A stretch of 64,000 nucleotides of DNA. Source: Pseudomonadota bacterium (GTDB lineage: Bacteria > Pseudomonadota > Alphaproteobacteria > Rhodobacterales > Rhodobacteraceae). Made by a program: the position numbers and the translations under genes. Location of the stretch: contig JBCAYL010000001.1 of NCBI GenBank assembly GCA_038533575.1, positions 648,226 to 712,225 of the forward strand. The letters are read 5' to 3'. Below are positions 15,861 to 25,000 of this stretch, piece by piece. Numbering within the stretch: position 1 is the first letter of the stretch; each line of letters opens with the position of its first letter. The notes under the pieces are model-generated. The model was given only the letters and a program-made list of their open reading frames with translations, was not told where the DNA came from and made no database searches.

Positions 15861-17024
15861 ATGACACCTGAGACGAAGGCTCAGGCCGGGGAAGATCTGT
15901 CTCCGGCTGTGGCCGTGAAGCAAGCGCTCGCGGGCTTCATGGGCGATCTGGAGGCTTTCCAGAGCGACATTCAATCCAAACTCGACAAGCAGGAAGAAAA
16001 GCTGACCATGCTCACGAAGACCAAACTCACCCGCCCGGCGCTGTCGGCGGCGCCCGTGGAAGCCCCGCACCAGAAGGCGTTCAACGCCTACCTGCGGACC
16101 GGCGACGATGACGGCCTGCGCGGCCTCGACATGGAAGAAAAAGCGCTGGCCGTCTCCGGCGATGGCGGTTACCTCGTGGATCCGCAGACGGCGGAGGTGG
16201 TGCAGTCCACCCTCTCCAGCACCGCCTCGATCCGCGCCATCGCCAACGTTGTGAATGTCGATGCCACCTCCTACGACGTCCTCATCGACCATGGGGACAT
16301 GGGCGCAGGCTGGGCCACGGAGGCGTCCGCCGTCACCGAGACCTCCACGCCCCAGATCGACCGCATCTCGATCCCGCTCCACGAGCTCTCGGCGCTGCCG
16401 AAGGCCTCCCAGCGGCTCCTCGATGACAGCGCCTTCGATCTCGAGGGATGGCTCGCAGGCCGGATCGCCGACAAGTTTGCGCGCGCCGAGGCTGACGCCT
16501 TCATCAACGGCGACGGCGTGGACAAGCCCAAGGGCTTCCTCACCCATGCCATCGTCGACGATGCATCCTGGGCTTGGGACACGCTGGGCTACGTCGCATC
16601 CGGCGCGGCGGGTGACGTGACCGCCGATGCGATCGTGGACGTGGTCTATGCGCTCGGGGCGCAGTACCGCGCGAACGCGACGTTCGTGATGAATTCGAAG
16701 ACGGCGGCACTCGTGCGCAAGCTCAAGGACGTCGATGGCCGCTTCCTTTGGTCGGACGGCCTCGCCGCCGGTGAGCCCGCACGCCTCATGGGCTATCCTG
16801 TGCTCATCGCCGAAGACATGCCCGACGCCGAGGATGCCAATCCGGACTGCATCGCCTTCGGCGATTTCAGCGCGGGCTACACCGTGGCCGAGCGCCCGGA
16901 CCTCCGCGTGTTGCGCGATCCCTTTTCGGCCAAGCCCCATGTCCTCTTTTACGCGACGAAGCGCGTGGGCGGCGACGTGAGCGACTTTGCGGCGATCAAG
17001 ATCCTGAAGTTCGCCACCTCCTGA
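15861..17024 (+). CDS. orfg5: GTA gp5, major capsid protein (HK97 fold)
   Basis: Main shell protein, 387 residues. The N-terminal about 100 residues are helical and charged (VKQALAGFMGDLEAFQSDIQ, then SKLDKQEEKLTML), acting as the scaffold-like delta domain removed by gp4 in this family. The HK97 core starts near KAFNAYLRTGDDDGL and continues through GGYLVDPQTAEVVQSTLSST, LDDSAFDLEGWLAGRIADKF, NGDGVDKPKGFLTH and GYPVLIAEDMPDAE. An AGGATCACTG leader provides the ribosome site. Confidence 0.96.
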   Translation: MTPETKAQAGEDLSPAVAVKQALAGFMGDLEAFQSDIQSKLDKQEEKLTMLTKTKLTRPALSAAPVEAPHQKAFNAYLRTGDDDGLRGLDMEEKALAVSGDGGYLVDPQTAEVVQSTLSSTASIRAIANVVNVDATSYDVLIDHGDMGAGWATEASAVTETSTPQIDRISIPLHELSALPKASQRLLDDSAFDLEGWLAGRIADKFARAEADAFINGDGVDKPKGFLTHAIVDDASWAWDTLGYVASGAAGDVTADAIVDVVYALGAQYRANATFVMNSKTAALVRKLKDVDGRFLWSDGLAAGEPARLMGYPVLIAEDMPDAEDANPDCIAFGDFSAGYTVAERPDLRVLRDPFSAKPHVLFYATKRVGGDVSDFAAIKILKFATS

Positions 17025-17044
17025 GCGCGGCACCGAGGCGCGGG

Positions 17045-17073
17045 GCAGGAGGGCGCGCGCTGCGCTCTCCTGT
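17045..17073 (+). other. Strong stem-loop immediately after the capsid gene
   Basis: Stem of at least 11 bp (cores 17046-17056 and 17062-17072) with a five-base loop, starting 21 bases after the gp5 stop. No T tract follows directly, so it is not a standard terminator. It may protect the capsid mRNA 3' end or mark a processing site, giving more capsid than tail message. Confidence 0.5.
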
Positions 17074-17125
17074 CTCCCTGCCAAATCACCTTCAGGATTT
17101 TTGCAGCTAGGACGGGAGACGTTCC

Positions 17126-17728
17126 ATGATGCTCATCGAAGAGACGAGCGTGCCCGACGCGGCACTGCCGGTGGCGGAGTTCAAGGCGCATCTGCGGCTC
17201 GGCACGGGCTTTAGCGACCATGCCGTGCAGGACGCGGTGCTCACGTCGTTCCTGCGTGCGGCCATGGCAGCCATAGAGGGACGGACGGGCAAAATCCTCC
17301 TGAGCCGGGATTTCGCCTGGACGCTGACGCGGTGGCGCCATCCCGTGCAGCAGGTGCTGCCCGTGGCGCCGGTCACGGACCTCGTAGAGCTCGTCATCGC
17401 AGATGCCGCGGGCAACGAGACGACCATCGATGCGAGCAGCTACCGCCTCGAGCGCGATCACCACGCGCCGCGCCTGTGTGCCGCGGGCGGCGTGCTCCCC
17501 GCGATCCCGGCGGGCGGGACGGCGGACATTTCTTTCCGCGCGGGCTACGCGGTGGCCTTTGGCGATCTGCCAGCCGATCTCGCGCAGGCGGTCTTCATGC
17601 TCGCCGGGCACTACTACGAACACCGCGCAGAAACGGGCCGGGACGAGGGCGCAATGCCCTATGGCGTCAGCGTGCTTCTCGAGCGCTACCGGCCCGTGCG
17701 CCTCGGCACGGGAGGGGGGCTCGCATGA
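17126..17728 (+). CDS. orfg6: GTA gp6, head-tail adaptor
   Basis: 200-residue connector protein that sits under the portal. It has the head-tail connector opening LPVAEFKAHLRLGTGFSDHA, then LTSFLRAAMAAIEGRTGKIL, and the strand-rich RHPVQQVLPVAPVTDLVEL. The C-terminal helix DLPADLAQAVFMLAGHYYEH is typical of the gp6/connector family. GGGAG precedes the ATG. The 101-base gap from gp5 contains a strong hairpin. Overlaps gp7 by four bases (ATGA). Confidence 0.88.
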   Translation: MMLIEETSVPDAALPVAEFKAHLRLGTGFSDHAVQDAVLTSFLRAAMAAIEGRTGKILLSRDFAWTLTRWRHPVQQVLPVAPVTDLVELVIADAAGNETTIDASSYRLERDHHAPRLCAAGGVLPAIPAGGTADISFRAGYAVAFGDLPADLAQAVFMLAGHYYEHRAETGRDEGAMPYGVSVLLERYRPVRLGTGGGLA

Positions 17729-18069
17729 GGACGTCCATGCCGATGCTGAATCGGCCCCTCGTGCTCGAAGAGCGGGTGCGGACGCCCGACGGGGCGGGCG
17801 GCTACACCGAGAGCTGGGTCCCGCTGGGCACGCTCTGGGCCGAGCTCAAGGCGGGCACGGGACGGGAGACGGGCGAGAACTTCTCGACCCGGTCGCGCGC
17901 GCCCTACCGGATCACCGTCCGCGCCGCGCCCGAAGGCGCACCGTCGCGCCCGAAGCCCGATCAGCGCTTCGTGGACGGCACGCGCATCTTCGGCATCCGC
18001 GCCGTGGTGGAAGCGGGCATCGATGGCCGGTTTTTGACCTGCAACGCGCTCGAAGAGGTAGTGACATGA
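17725..18069 (+). CDS. orfg7: GTA gp7, head-closure (stopper) protein
   Basis: 114-residue phage head-tail joining protein family member, with LVLEERVRTPDGAGGYTESW, LGTLWAELKAGTGRETGEN and RFVDGTRIFGIRAVVEAG. It plugs the portal-adaptor channel in the RcGTA structure. ATG 17725 overlaps the gp6 stop as ATGA with GGAGGGGGGCTC before it. It overlaps gp8 by four bases. Confidence 0.88.
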   Translation: MRTSMPMLNRPLVLEERVRTPDGAGGYTESWVPLGTLWAELKAGTGRETGENFSTRSRAPYRITVRAAPEGAPSRPKPDQRFVDGTRIFGIRAVVEAGIDGRFLTCNALEEVVT

Positions 18070-18476
18070 GCTTTGCCGGATCAAGCGGGCTGCAGGCCGC
18101 CGTGTTTACTGCGCTCACAGGTGACGCCGCGCTCACGGCGCTCGTGGGCAGCGACATCTACGACGCGCTGCCTTCCGGCGTGGTGCCCGAGCTCTACGTG
18201 AGCCTCGGCCCGGAAGACGCCATCGACGCCTCCTCGAAGACGGGCGCAGGTGCGCGCCATGACTTCACCGTCTCCGTCGTCACCGATGCGTCCGGCTTCC
18301 AGGCGGCCAAGGACGTGGCCTCGGCCATTTGCGACGTCCTCCTCGATGCGGATCTTCCCCTCGCGCGGGGCAGTCTCGTCGGGCTCTGGTTTCTTAAGGC
18401 CAAGGCCGCGCGGGCCGGCGATAGCGACGTGCGCCGGATCGACCTGACATTCCGCGCGCGGATCGACGGGGTCTGA
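18066..18476 (+). CDS. orfg8: GTA gp8, tail terminator (DUF3168 family)
   Basis: 136-residue DUF3168 protein that ends the tail tube below the head. Visible family segments are LQAAVFTALTGDAALTALVG, YVSLGPEDAIDASSKTGAGA, RHDFTVSVVTDASGFQAAKD and RRIDLTFRARIDGV. The start ATG overlaps the gp7 stop (ATGA), so translation is coupled. Confidence 0.88.
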   Translation: MSFAGSSGLQAAVFTALTGDAALTALVGSDIYDALPSGVVPELYVSLGPEDAIDASSKTGAGARHDFTVSVVTDASGFQAAKDVASAICDVLLDADLPLARGSLVGLWFLKAKAARAGDSDVRRIDLTFRARIDGV

Positions 18477-18530
18477 CCCCGGCTCCTGCACGCGCGACCC
18501 TCACTTCCCTTCCAGAATGGAGAAAGAGCC

Positions 18531-18944
18531 ATGGCAGCTCAGAACGGCAAGGACCTGCTCCTCAAGGTCGACATGAACGGGACGGGCTCCTACGAGACCG
18601 TGGCGGGCCTGCGCGCGACGCGCGTCAGCTTCAACACGGAGGCCGTGGACGTCACCAGCATCGAAAGCTCGGGCGGCTGGCGCGAGCTCCTCGCGGGGGC
18701 GGGCACGAAGACGGTGGCGATCACGGGATCGGGCGTCTTCAAGGATGAGGTCACCGACGCGCGGATGCGCGAGATCTTCTTCGCGGGTGAAAACCCGGGC
18801 TTTCAGATCATCGTGCCCGATTTCGGCACCGTTGAGGGACCATTTCAGGTCACCGCGCTCGAATATGCCGGCTCCCATGACGGCGAGGCGACCTACGAGC
18901 TTTCCCTCGCCTCGGCGGGTGTCATCGGCTTCACGGCATTCTGA
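18531..18944 (+). CDS. orfg9: GTA gp9, major tail tube protein
   Basis: 137-residue tail tube subunit of the TP901-1/phi13 major tail type: AAQNGKDLLLKVDMNGTGS, TVAGLRATRVSFNTEAVDVT, ELLAGAGTKTVAITGSGVFK and the closing ATYELSLASAGVIGF. A clear GGAG precedes the ATG. The small size fits the single-domain tube protein of GTAs. Confidence 0.92.
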   Translation: MAAQNGKDLLLKVDMNGTGSYETVAGLRATRVSFNTEAVDVTSIESSGGWRELLAGAGTKTVAITGSGVFKDEVTDARMREIFFAGENPGFQIIVPDFGTVEGPFQVTALEYAGSHDGEATYELSLASAGVIGFTAF

Positions 18945-18946
18945 GC

Positions 18947-19264
18947 ATGGCCAACCCGCTGGCAGGAGAGGTGGCGCTGGTCGTCGCCGGGGAGCGGCGC
19001 GTCTGCAAGCTCACGCTGGGCGCGCTGGCCGAGCTGGAGGAGGCGCTGGGCGATGACAGCCTCATCGCGCTCATCGAGCGCTTCGAGGGAGGCCAGTACA
19101 AGGCGCGGGACGTCCTCGCCCTCGTGGTGGCAGGCCTCCGCGGCGGTGGATGGTCGGGCTCAGAACGCGACCTCATGGGCGCCGAGATCGAAGGTGGCCT
19201 GCGAGAGGCGGCGCGGGTGGCAGCCAGACTTCTGGTGCTCGCCTTCACGCCGGTGGGCGAATGA
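18947..19264 (+). CDS. orfg10: GTA gp10, tail assembly chaperone-like protein
   Basis: 105 residues, GTA-specific family (tail assembly chaperone type). Pattern: AGERRVCKLTLGALAELEEA, LIALIERFEGGQYKARDVLA, then AGLRGGGWSGSERDLMGAEI. It sits between tail tube and tape measure, where phage chaperones are normally encoded. It starts two bases after gp9 and overlaps the next gene as ATGA. Confidence 0.85.
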   Translation: MANPLAGEVALVVAGERRVCKLTLGALAELEEALGDDSLIALIERFEGGQYKARDVLALVVAGLRGGGWSGSERDLMGAEIEGGLREAARVAARLLVLAFTPVGE

Positions 19265-19473
19265 GCGCGCTCGACTGGCCCGCGCTCTGCCGGCTCGGCC
19301 TCACGCAGATGCGTCTGAAGCCCGCGGAATTCTGGGCGCTGACGCCCGCCGAACTGCAACTCATGGCCGGGACCGGCGGCCCTGCGCGGCTCGGCAAGGC
19401 CGATCTCGGTGTGCTCATGGCGCGCTTCCCGGACGCCGTGGACGATTTGGAAAAGGAGCCCAAGGATGATTGA
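19261..19473 (+). CDS. GTA gp10.1, small phage tail assembly chaperone
   Basis: 70 residues corresponding in position to the small unnumbered RcGTA gene between orfg10 and orfg11. The family signature is LDWPALCRLGLTQMRLKPAE, followed by FWALTPAELQLMAG. In many siphophages two chaperone products arise from a frameshift. Here they are separate cistrons joined by an ATGA overlap. It also overlaps gp11 by eight bases. Confidence 0.82.
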   Translation: MSALDWPALCRLGLTQMRLKPAEFWALTPAELQLMAGTGGPARLGKADLGVLMARFPDAVDDLEKEPKDD

Positions 19474-20125
19474 TTTCGATGGCCTCGGCGGGTTTGATGA
19501 AGAGCTCGGCCAACTGACGGGAAGCGTGGAGGAGGCGCGGGTCGTCACCCAGAGCTTCACCCACGAGATCGATCGCGTGAAGCTTTCGCTGGCATCGGTG
19601 AATACCGACGTGGCGACCTTCGAAAAGGGGCTGTCGAAGGGCCTGAAACGCGCCTTTGATGGCGTCGTCTTCAAGGGGCTCGAGCTGTCTGATGCCATGC
19701 GGGTGCTCGGCGAAAGCCTTTCGCGCACCGTCTACAAGGCCGCGCTCGATCCCGTTGCAGATGGCTTTGCAAGCTCGATCGCGAGCGGCCTCGGCGGGCT
19801 CTTCGGGGCCTCACCCTTCGGCGAGGGGGCGGCGTTCTCGAGCGGGCGCGTCACGCCCTTTGCCCGGGGTGGGATCGTGAGTCAGGCCACGGCCTTCCCC
19901 ATGCGCGGCGGCGTGGGGCTCATGGGCGAGGCCGGGCCCGAGGCGATCATGCCGCTCGCGCGCGGCAGCGACGGGCGGCTCGGCGTGCGCAGCGCCGGGG
20001 GCGGCACGCCCGCCAATGTCACCATCAACGTCACAACACCGGATGTCGCGGGGTTCCAGAAGAGCCGCGGGCAGATCGCCGCGCAGGTGAACCGCGCGCT
20101 GGCCCGCGGACAGCGGAACGCCTGA
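19466..20125 (+). CDS. orfg11: GTA gp11, short tape measure protein
   Basis: 219-residue tape measure, far shorter than phage homologues (often over 600 residues) and consistent with the short GTA tail. N-terminal helical part: LTGSVEEARVVTQSFTHEID, RVKLSLASVNTDVATFEKGL. A central hydrophobic stretch follows (DPVADGFASSIASGLGGLFG). Then the conserved C-terminal phage motif RVTPFARGGIVSQATAFPMR with GLMGEAGPEAIMPLARGSDG. Coupled to gp10.1 by overlap. Confidence 0.9.
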   Translation: MIDFDGLGGFDEELGQLTGSVEEARVVTQSFTHEIDRVKLSLASVNTDVATFEKGLSKGLKRAFDGVVFKGLELSDAMRVLGESLSRTVYKAALDPVADGFASSIASGLGGLFGASPFGEGAAFSSGRVTPFARGGIVSQATAFPMRGGVGLMGEAGPEAIMPLARGSDGRLGVRSAGGGTPANVTINVTTPDVAGFQKSRGQIAAQVNRALARGQRNA

Positions 20126-20136
20126 GGGAGGGCCCC

Positions 20137-20766
20137 ATGTTTCACGAAGTCAGATTTCCCGCCACGTTGAGCTTTGGCTCCATTGGCGGGCCCGAGCGCC
20201 GCACGGAGATCGTGACGCTCGCCAACGGGTTCGAAGAGCGAAATACGCCCTGGGCCCATTCCCGGCGTCGCTACGATGCGGGCGTGGCCATGCGTTCGCT
20301 CGATGACGTGGAGGAACTCATCGCGTTCTTCGAAGCGCGGCGCGGGCAGCTCCACGGCTTCCGCTGGAAGGACTGGTCCGACTACCGCTCCGTTGCGTCC
20401 AACCGGCAGGTGGCCTTTGATGACCAGGTGATCGGAGAGGGCGACGGCGTGCGCGCCGACTACCAGCTCCTGAAGGTCTACCGGTCGGGCCAAGAGCTCT
20501 ACGAGCGTCCTATTCAGAAGCCCGTGGACGGCTCGGTGCGCGTCGGCATCGGCAACGTGGAGCAGCAGGACACGATCGATTACACCGTCGACCCGGCCAC
20601 GGGGATCGTCAGCTTCGCACACCCGCCAGACGACGGTGCGGAGGTCACTGCGGGCTTCGAGTTCGACGTGCCTGTCCGATTTGATACCGCCTCCATCCAA
20701 ACCTCCGTAGCCTCGTTCCGGGCAGGGGATGCGCCGAGCGTGCCCGTGGTGGAGATCCGGGTATGA
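20137..20766 (+). CDS. orfg12: GTA gp12, distal tail protein (DUF2460)
   Basis: 209-residue DUF2460 protein, the distal tail ring in the RcGTA structure. It starts FHEVRFPATLSFGSIGGPER and contains RRYDAGVAMRSLDDVEELIA, FFEARRGQLHGFRWKDWSDY and the terminal strands EVTAGFEFDVPVRFDTASIQ. GGAGGG precedes the ATG. The stop overlaps the gp13 start (ATGA). Confidence 0.93.
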   Translation: MFHEVRFPATLSFGSIGGPERRTEIVTLANGFEERNTPWAHSRRRYDAGVAMRSLDDVEELIAFFEARRGQLHGFRWKDWSDYRSVASNRQVAFDDQVIGEGDGVRADYQLLKVYRSGQELYERPIQKPVDGSVRVGIGNVEQQDTIDYTVDPATGIVSFAHPPDDGAEVTAGFEFDVPVRFDTASIQTSVASFRAGDAPSVPVVEIRV

Positions 20767-21635
20767 GTGCCGAGGCGCTCAAGGCGCATCTCGCCACCGG
20801 TGCGACGAGCGTCGCCCGGGCCTGGCTGCTCGAGCGTCGCGACGGGCTGCGCTTCGGTTTTACGGATCACGATCTGCCGCTCAGCTTCGCAGGCGTCACC
20901 TTCGACGCCAATGGTGGCCTCACGGCGGCCGCGCTGACGCAGACCTCGGGTCTCTCCATTGACAATACCGAGGCACTCGGGGCCCTGAGCGACACTCGCA
21001 TCACCGAGGCCGATGTCAATGCCGGGCTCTATGACGGTGCGTGGGTGACGGCTTGGCTCGTGAATTGGGCTGAGCCAACAGCACGAAAGGTCCTGTTTCG
21101 CGGGCAGGTGGGGGAAGTCCGACGGGGCGACGGCGCCTTCACCGCCGAACTGCGTGGCCTCACGGAACTGCTCAACGAGCCGCAGGGTCGCACCTATCTG
21201 CGGACCTGCCCCGATCTCGGCCTCTACGATTTCGATTTCTCGCAGCCGGGCTATGCCACCGAGGTGCCGATCGAGGAGATCGAAGACAGGCGCATCCTCC
21301 GCTTTGCAGCGCTTCCGGGCTTTGATCCGGATTGGTTCGAGCGGGGGCGGCTCGAGGTCATGAGTGGCGCAGGCCAAGGGCTCAGCGCCGCGATCAAGTG
21401 GGACAGGATCACGCCCTCGGGGCGTGAGATCGAGCTCTGGATGTCCGTGCGCGCCGATCTGAAACCGGGCGACACCGTCCGGCTCGAGGCAGGCTCGGAC
21501 GGGACGCTCGAGACCGCGAAACTTAAATTCGACAACGTCGTCAATTTCCGCGGCTTTCCCTTCATCCCCGGCGATGACTGGCTCTCCGCCGTGCCTCGGC
21601 AGGGCGGACGCAACAGCGGCGGCGCGCTCGTCTGA
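20763..21635 (+). CDS. orfg13: GTA gp13, baseplate hub protein lacking three of four family cysteines
   Basis: 290-residue hub protein (DUF2163 N-terminal plus phage BR0599 C-terminal domain). Family landmarks are RDGLRFGFTDHDLPLSFAGV, RGLTELLNEPQGRTYLRTC and KFDNVVNFRGFPFIPGDDW. In the BR0599 family, four cysteines (patterns near RTC...LGxxxC and GCDK...TCR) are expected to hold an iron-sulfur cluster. Here only Cys149 remains. The second Cys region reads LYDFDF, the third position is Ser245 (AGSDG) and the fourth is Ala252 (ETAKLKF). The frame is otherwise intact. Confidence 0.92.
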   Translation: MSAEALKAHLATGATSVARAWLLERRDGLRFGFTDHDLPLSFAGVTFDANGGLTAAALTQTSGLSIDNTEALGALSDTRITEADVNAGLYDGAWVTAWLVNWAEPTARKVLFRGQVGEVRRGDGAFTAELRGLTELLNEPQGRTYLRTCPDLGLYDFDFSQPGYATEVPIEEIEDRRILRFAALPGFDPDWFERGRLEVMSGAGQGLSAAIKWDRITPSGREIELWMSVRADLKPGDTVRLEAGSDGTLETAKLKFDNVVNFRGFPFIPGDDWLSAVPRQGGRNSGGALV

Positions 21636-22069
21636 TGACATGCGACGTGGTCCGTGCGGCACGCCAGTGGCTGGGCACGCCTTATCATCACCAGGCGAGC
21701 GAGAAGGGAGTGGGCGCGGATTGCCTCGGCCTCGTGCGCGGTGTCTGGCGCGAGCTCTATGGCGCGGAAACCGTACCCATCCCGGTCTATAGCGCGGATT
21801 GGTCGGAAACGGCGCAGGAAGAGCGCTTGTGGGAGGCGGCTCGCGAGCTTTTCCGGGAGGTCTCGCGGCCTCCTGTGCCCGGCGATCTCGTCCTCTTTCG
21901 GATGCGCCGCGGGACCGTGGCCAAGCATCTCGGCATCATCTCCGGCATGCAGCCCGATCCCTGCTTCATCCATACCTACCAAGGGCACGGAGTCGTCGAG
22001 ACGCCTCTCAGTGCTCCCTGGTCCCGGCGGGCAGTCGCCCTCTTTGAATTTCCCCAACGCGAGGCCTGA
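21635..22069 (+). CDS. orfg14: GTA gp14, NlpC/P60 cell-wall peptidase
   Basis: 144-residue tail-tip peptidase thought to open the recipient wall. The catalytic Cys is in KGVGADCLGLVRGVWRELYG. The catalytic His is in RMRRGTVAKHLGIISGMQPD. C-terminal YQGHGVVETPLSAPWSRRAV is typical of GTA gp14. It shares one base with the gp13 stop (TGATG) and precedes gp15 by three bases. Confidence 0.94.
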   Translation: MTCDVVRAARQWLGTPYHHQASEKGVGADCLGLVRGVWRELYGAETVPIPVYSADWSETAQEERLWEAARELFREVSRPPVPGDLVLFRMRRGTVAKHLGIISGMQPDPCFIHTYQGHGVVETPLSAPWSRRAVALFEFPQREA

Positions 22070-22072
22070 TCG

Positions 22073-25000
22073 ATGGCGACACTCCTTCTTTCTGCTGCGG
22101 GCGCGGCGCTTGGCGGTGCCGTGGGGGGCTCCGTCCTCGGGGTGTCCTCCGTGGCCATCGGGCGGCTTGTGGGCGCCACGATCGGCCGCTCCATCGATCA
22201 GCGGCTGCTCGGGCAAGGCGCGCAGGCCGTGGAGACCGGGAAGGTCGACCGGTTTCGGCTGACCGGTGCCTCCGAAGGCTCTGCCATGACGCAGCTTTAC
22301 GGGCGGCTGCGCGTCGGCGGACAGGTGATCTGGGCCACGCAATTCCTCGAAACCCGGCGAACCACAGGCGGGGGGCGCGGGCGCAAGGGCGCACCGCCAC
22401 AGCCGAAGACGACGACCTACAGCTACTCCGTGTCCCTTGCCATCGCGCTCTGCGAAGGAGAGATCTCGCGCGTGGGGCGCGTCTGGGCGGATGGCGAGGA
22501 AGTCGCCCCCGAAAGTCTGAACATGCGCGTCTATCGAGGCTCGTTCACGCAGTTGCCGGACCCGAAGATTGCGGCCGTGCAAGGCGCCGAGAACACTCCG
22601 GCCTTTCGAGGGACGGCCTACGTCGTGATGGAGGACCTTGACCTCACGCCATTCGGCAACCGGGTGCCGCAGTTCAGCTTCGAGGTGATACGGCCTGCGC
22701 AGGGCGGGACGCGCGCGGCGCCAAAGGACATGGGCGATGCCGTGCAAGCCGTGGCGATGATGCCGGGCTCGGGCGAGTACGTGCTCGCCACGACGCCGGT
22801 GGTTTACGACGCGGGCTACGGCAAGACCTCGCTGGCCAACGTGAATACGGCCTCGTCGCTTACGGACTTCTCGGTGTCCTTGCAAACCCTGCAGGAAGAA
22901 CTGCCGAATTGCGGATCGACATCGCTTATCGTGTCATGGTTCGGCGACGATCTCCGCTGCGGGGCATGCAGGCTCATCCCACGCGTGGAGCGGAAGGGGG
23001 CCGATCCCTCGGACATGCCCTGGCGCGTGGCAGGGATCAGCCGATCCGAGGCAGAGGTCGTGCCCCTCGATGATGCGGGCCGCCCGGTCTATGGCGGAAC
23101 ACCCACGGACCAATCCGTGGTGGAGGCGATCGAAGCCACGAGGGACGCGGGGCTCGAGGTGATGTTCTACCCGTTTATCCTGATGACCCAGCAAACGGGC
23201 AACAGCCTGACCGATCCCTATGGGGGCGGCGAGGGCCAACCGGCCCTGCCTTGGCGCGGGCGGATCACGACCTCGCTCGCGCCCGGTTCTCCGGGTAGCC
23301 CCGACGGGACCGCCGCTGCGGAGGCCGAAGTGGCGGCCTTCTTGGGCATCGCGCAGGCCTCGGATTTCACGGTGAACGGCAAGAGCGTCAGCTACACCGG
23401 CCCCGCGGATACCGGCTATCGCCGCTTCATTTTGCACTACGCCCATCTCTGCGCCGCGGCTGGAGGCGTCGACGCGTTTTGCATCGGGTCGGAGATGCGA
23501 GGCCTCACCACCATCCGCGGCGAAGGGGGAAGCTTTCCCGCCGTGACCGCTCTCATGGCGCTGGCCGCGGAATGTCGGGCGATCCTCGGGCCGGACTGCA
23601 AGATCAGCTACGCCGCCGACTGGTCGGAATACTTCGGGTACCAGCCCCAGGACGGGTCCGGCGATGTCTACTTTCATCTCGATCCGCTCTGGATGCATGA
23701 CGACATCGATTTCATCGGGATCGACAACTACATGCCGCTCTCCGACTGGAGGGACGGCTCGGACCACCTCGATGCAGAGGCCGGCGCGATCTATGACCTC
23801 GACTACCTGATGGGCAACATCGAGGGCGGAGAAGGGTACGACTTCTTCTATGCCTCGCCGCAGGCCCGAGAGTCCCAGATCCGGACACCCATCACGGACG
23901 GCGCTCACCATGAGCCGTGGGTCTATCGCTACAAGGACATTCGCAACTGGTGGGGCAATTATCACCATGAGCGTGTCGGCGGGACCCGGGCGACCTTTCC
24001 GACGGATTGGCGCCCCGCCGAGAAACCCATCCGCTTCACGGAGCTCGGCTGTGCGGCGATCGACAAGGGCACGAACGAGCCCAACAAGTTCCTCGATCCC
24101 AAATCCTCGGAATCAAGTCTGCCGCATTTCTCCAACGGGCTGCGCGATCCGCTGGTCCAGCTTCAGTATCTGCGCGCCATGGCGACCTACTGGGAGAACA
24201 GCGCGAACAATCCGGTGTCGAGCACCTATGAGGGACCGATGATCGACACCGCGCGGGCCCATGTCTGGAGCTGGGATGCCCGGCCCTATCCTTATTTTCC
24301 GGGCCGCCGCGATGTCTGGGCGGACGGGGAGAACCATGGGCGGGGCCATTGGATCAGCGGCCGGTCTTCCGGTCGGACGCTTGCGGATGTTGTCGCCGAG
24401 ATCTGCATGCGCTCCGGGGTCACGGAATTCGACGTGAGCCGACTCTTCGGCTTTGTCCGCGGTTATGTCGTCACCGATGTGAGCGACGCGCGGGCTGCGT
24501 TGCAGCCCCTTATGCTGGCCTACGGCTTCGACGCCGTGGAGCGGGACGGCACCCTGCATTTCTTCAATCGCAACGGTGAGGTCACGGAGGCCTTACAGGA
24601 AGGCGCGCTCGTCTATCGTGGTGGGGAAGAGCCGGTCCTGCGACGGGATCGGGCTGCCGATGCCGAGATCGCCGGGCGCGTTCAAGTGACCTTCGTGGAC
24701 GTGGACGGAGACTTCGAAACCGCGGCAGCCGAAGCCGTGTTCCCCGAAGAGGACTTGCACACGACAACGAGCTCCGAGCTTCCGCTGGCTCTGACGCGGG
24801 CAGAAGCGCGCGCCATTGCGGAGCGGTGGCTATCGGAGACGAAACTGGCGCGCGACGGTGCCGAATTCGCGCTGCCACCCTCACTGGCGCATCTGGGGGC
24901 GGGTGATGTGGTGGCCTTGCCGGAGGCCGGCGGCGAAGCGCGGTTTCGCATTGACCGTGTCGAGGACACCGAAGCGCGCCTGGTGGAGGCTGTCCGGGTG

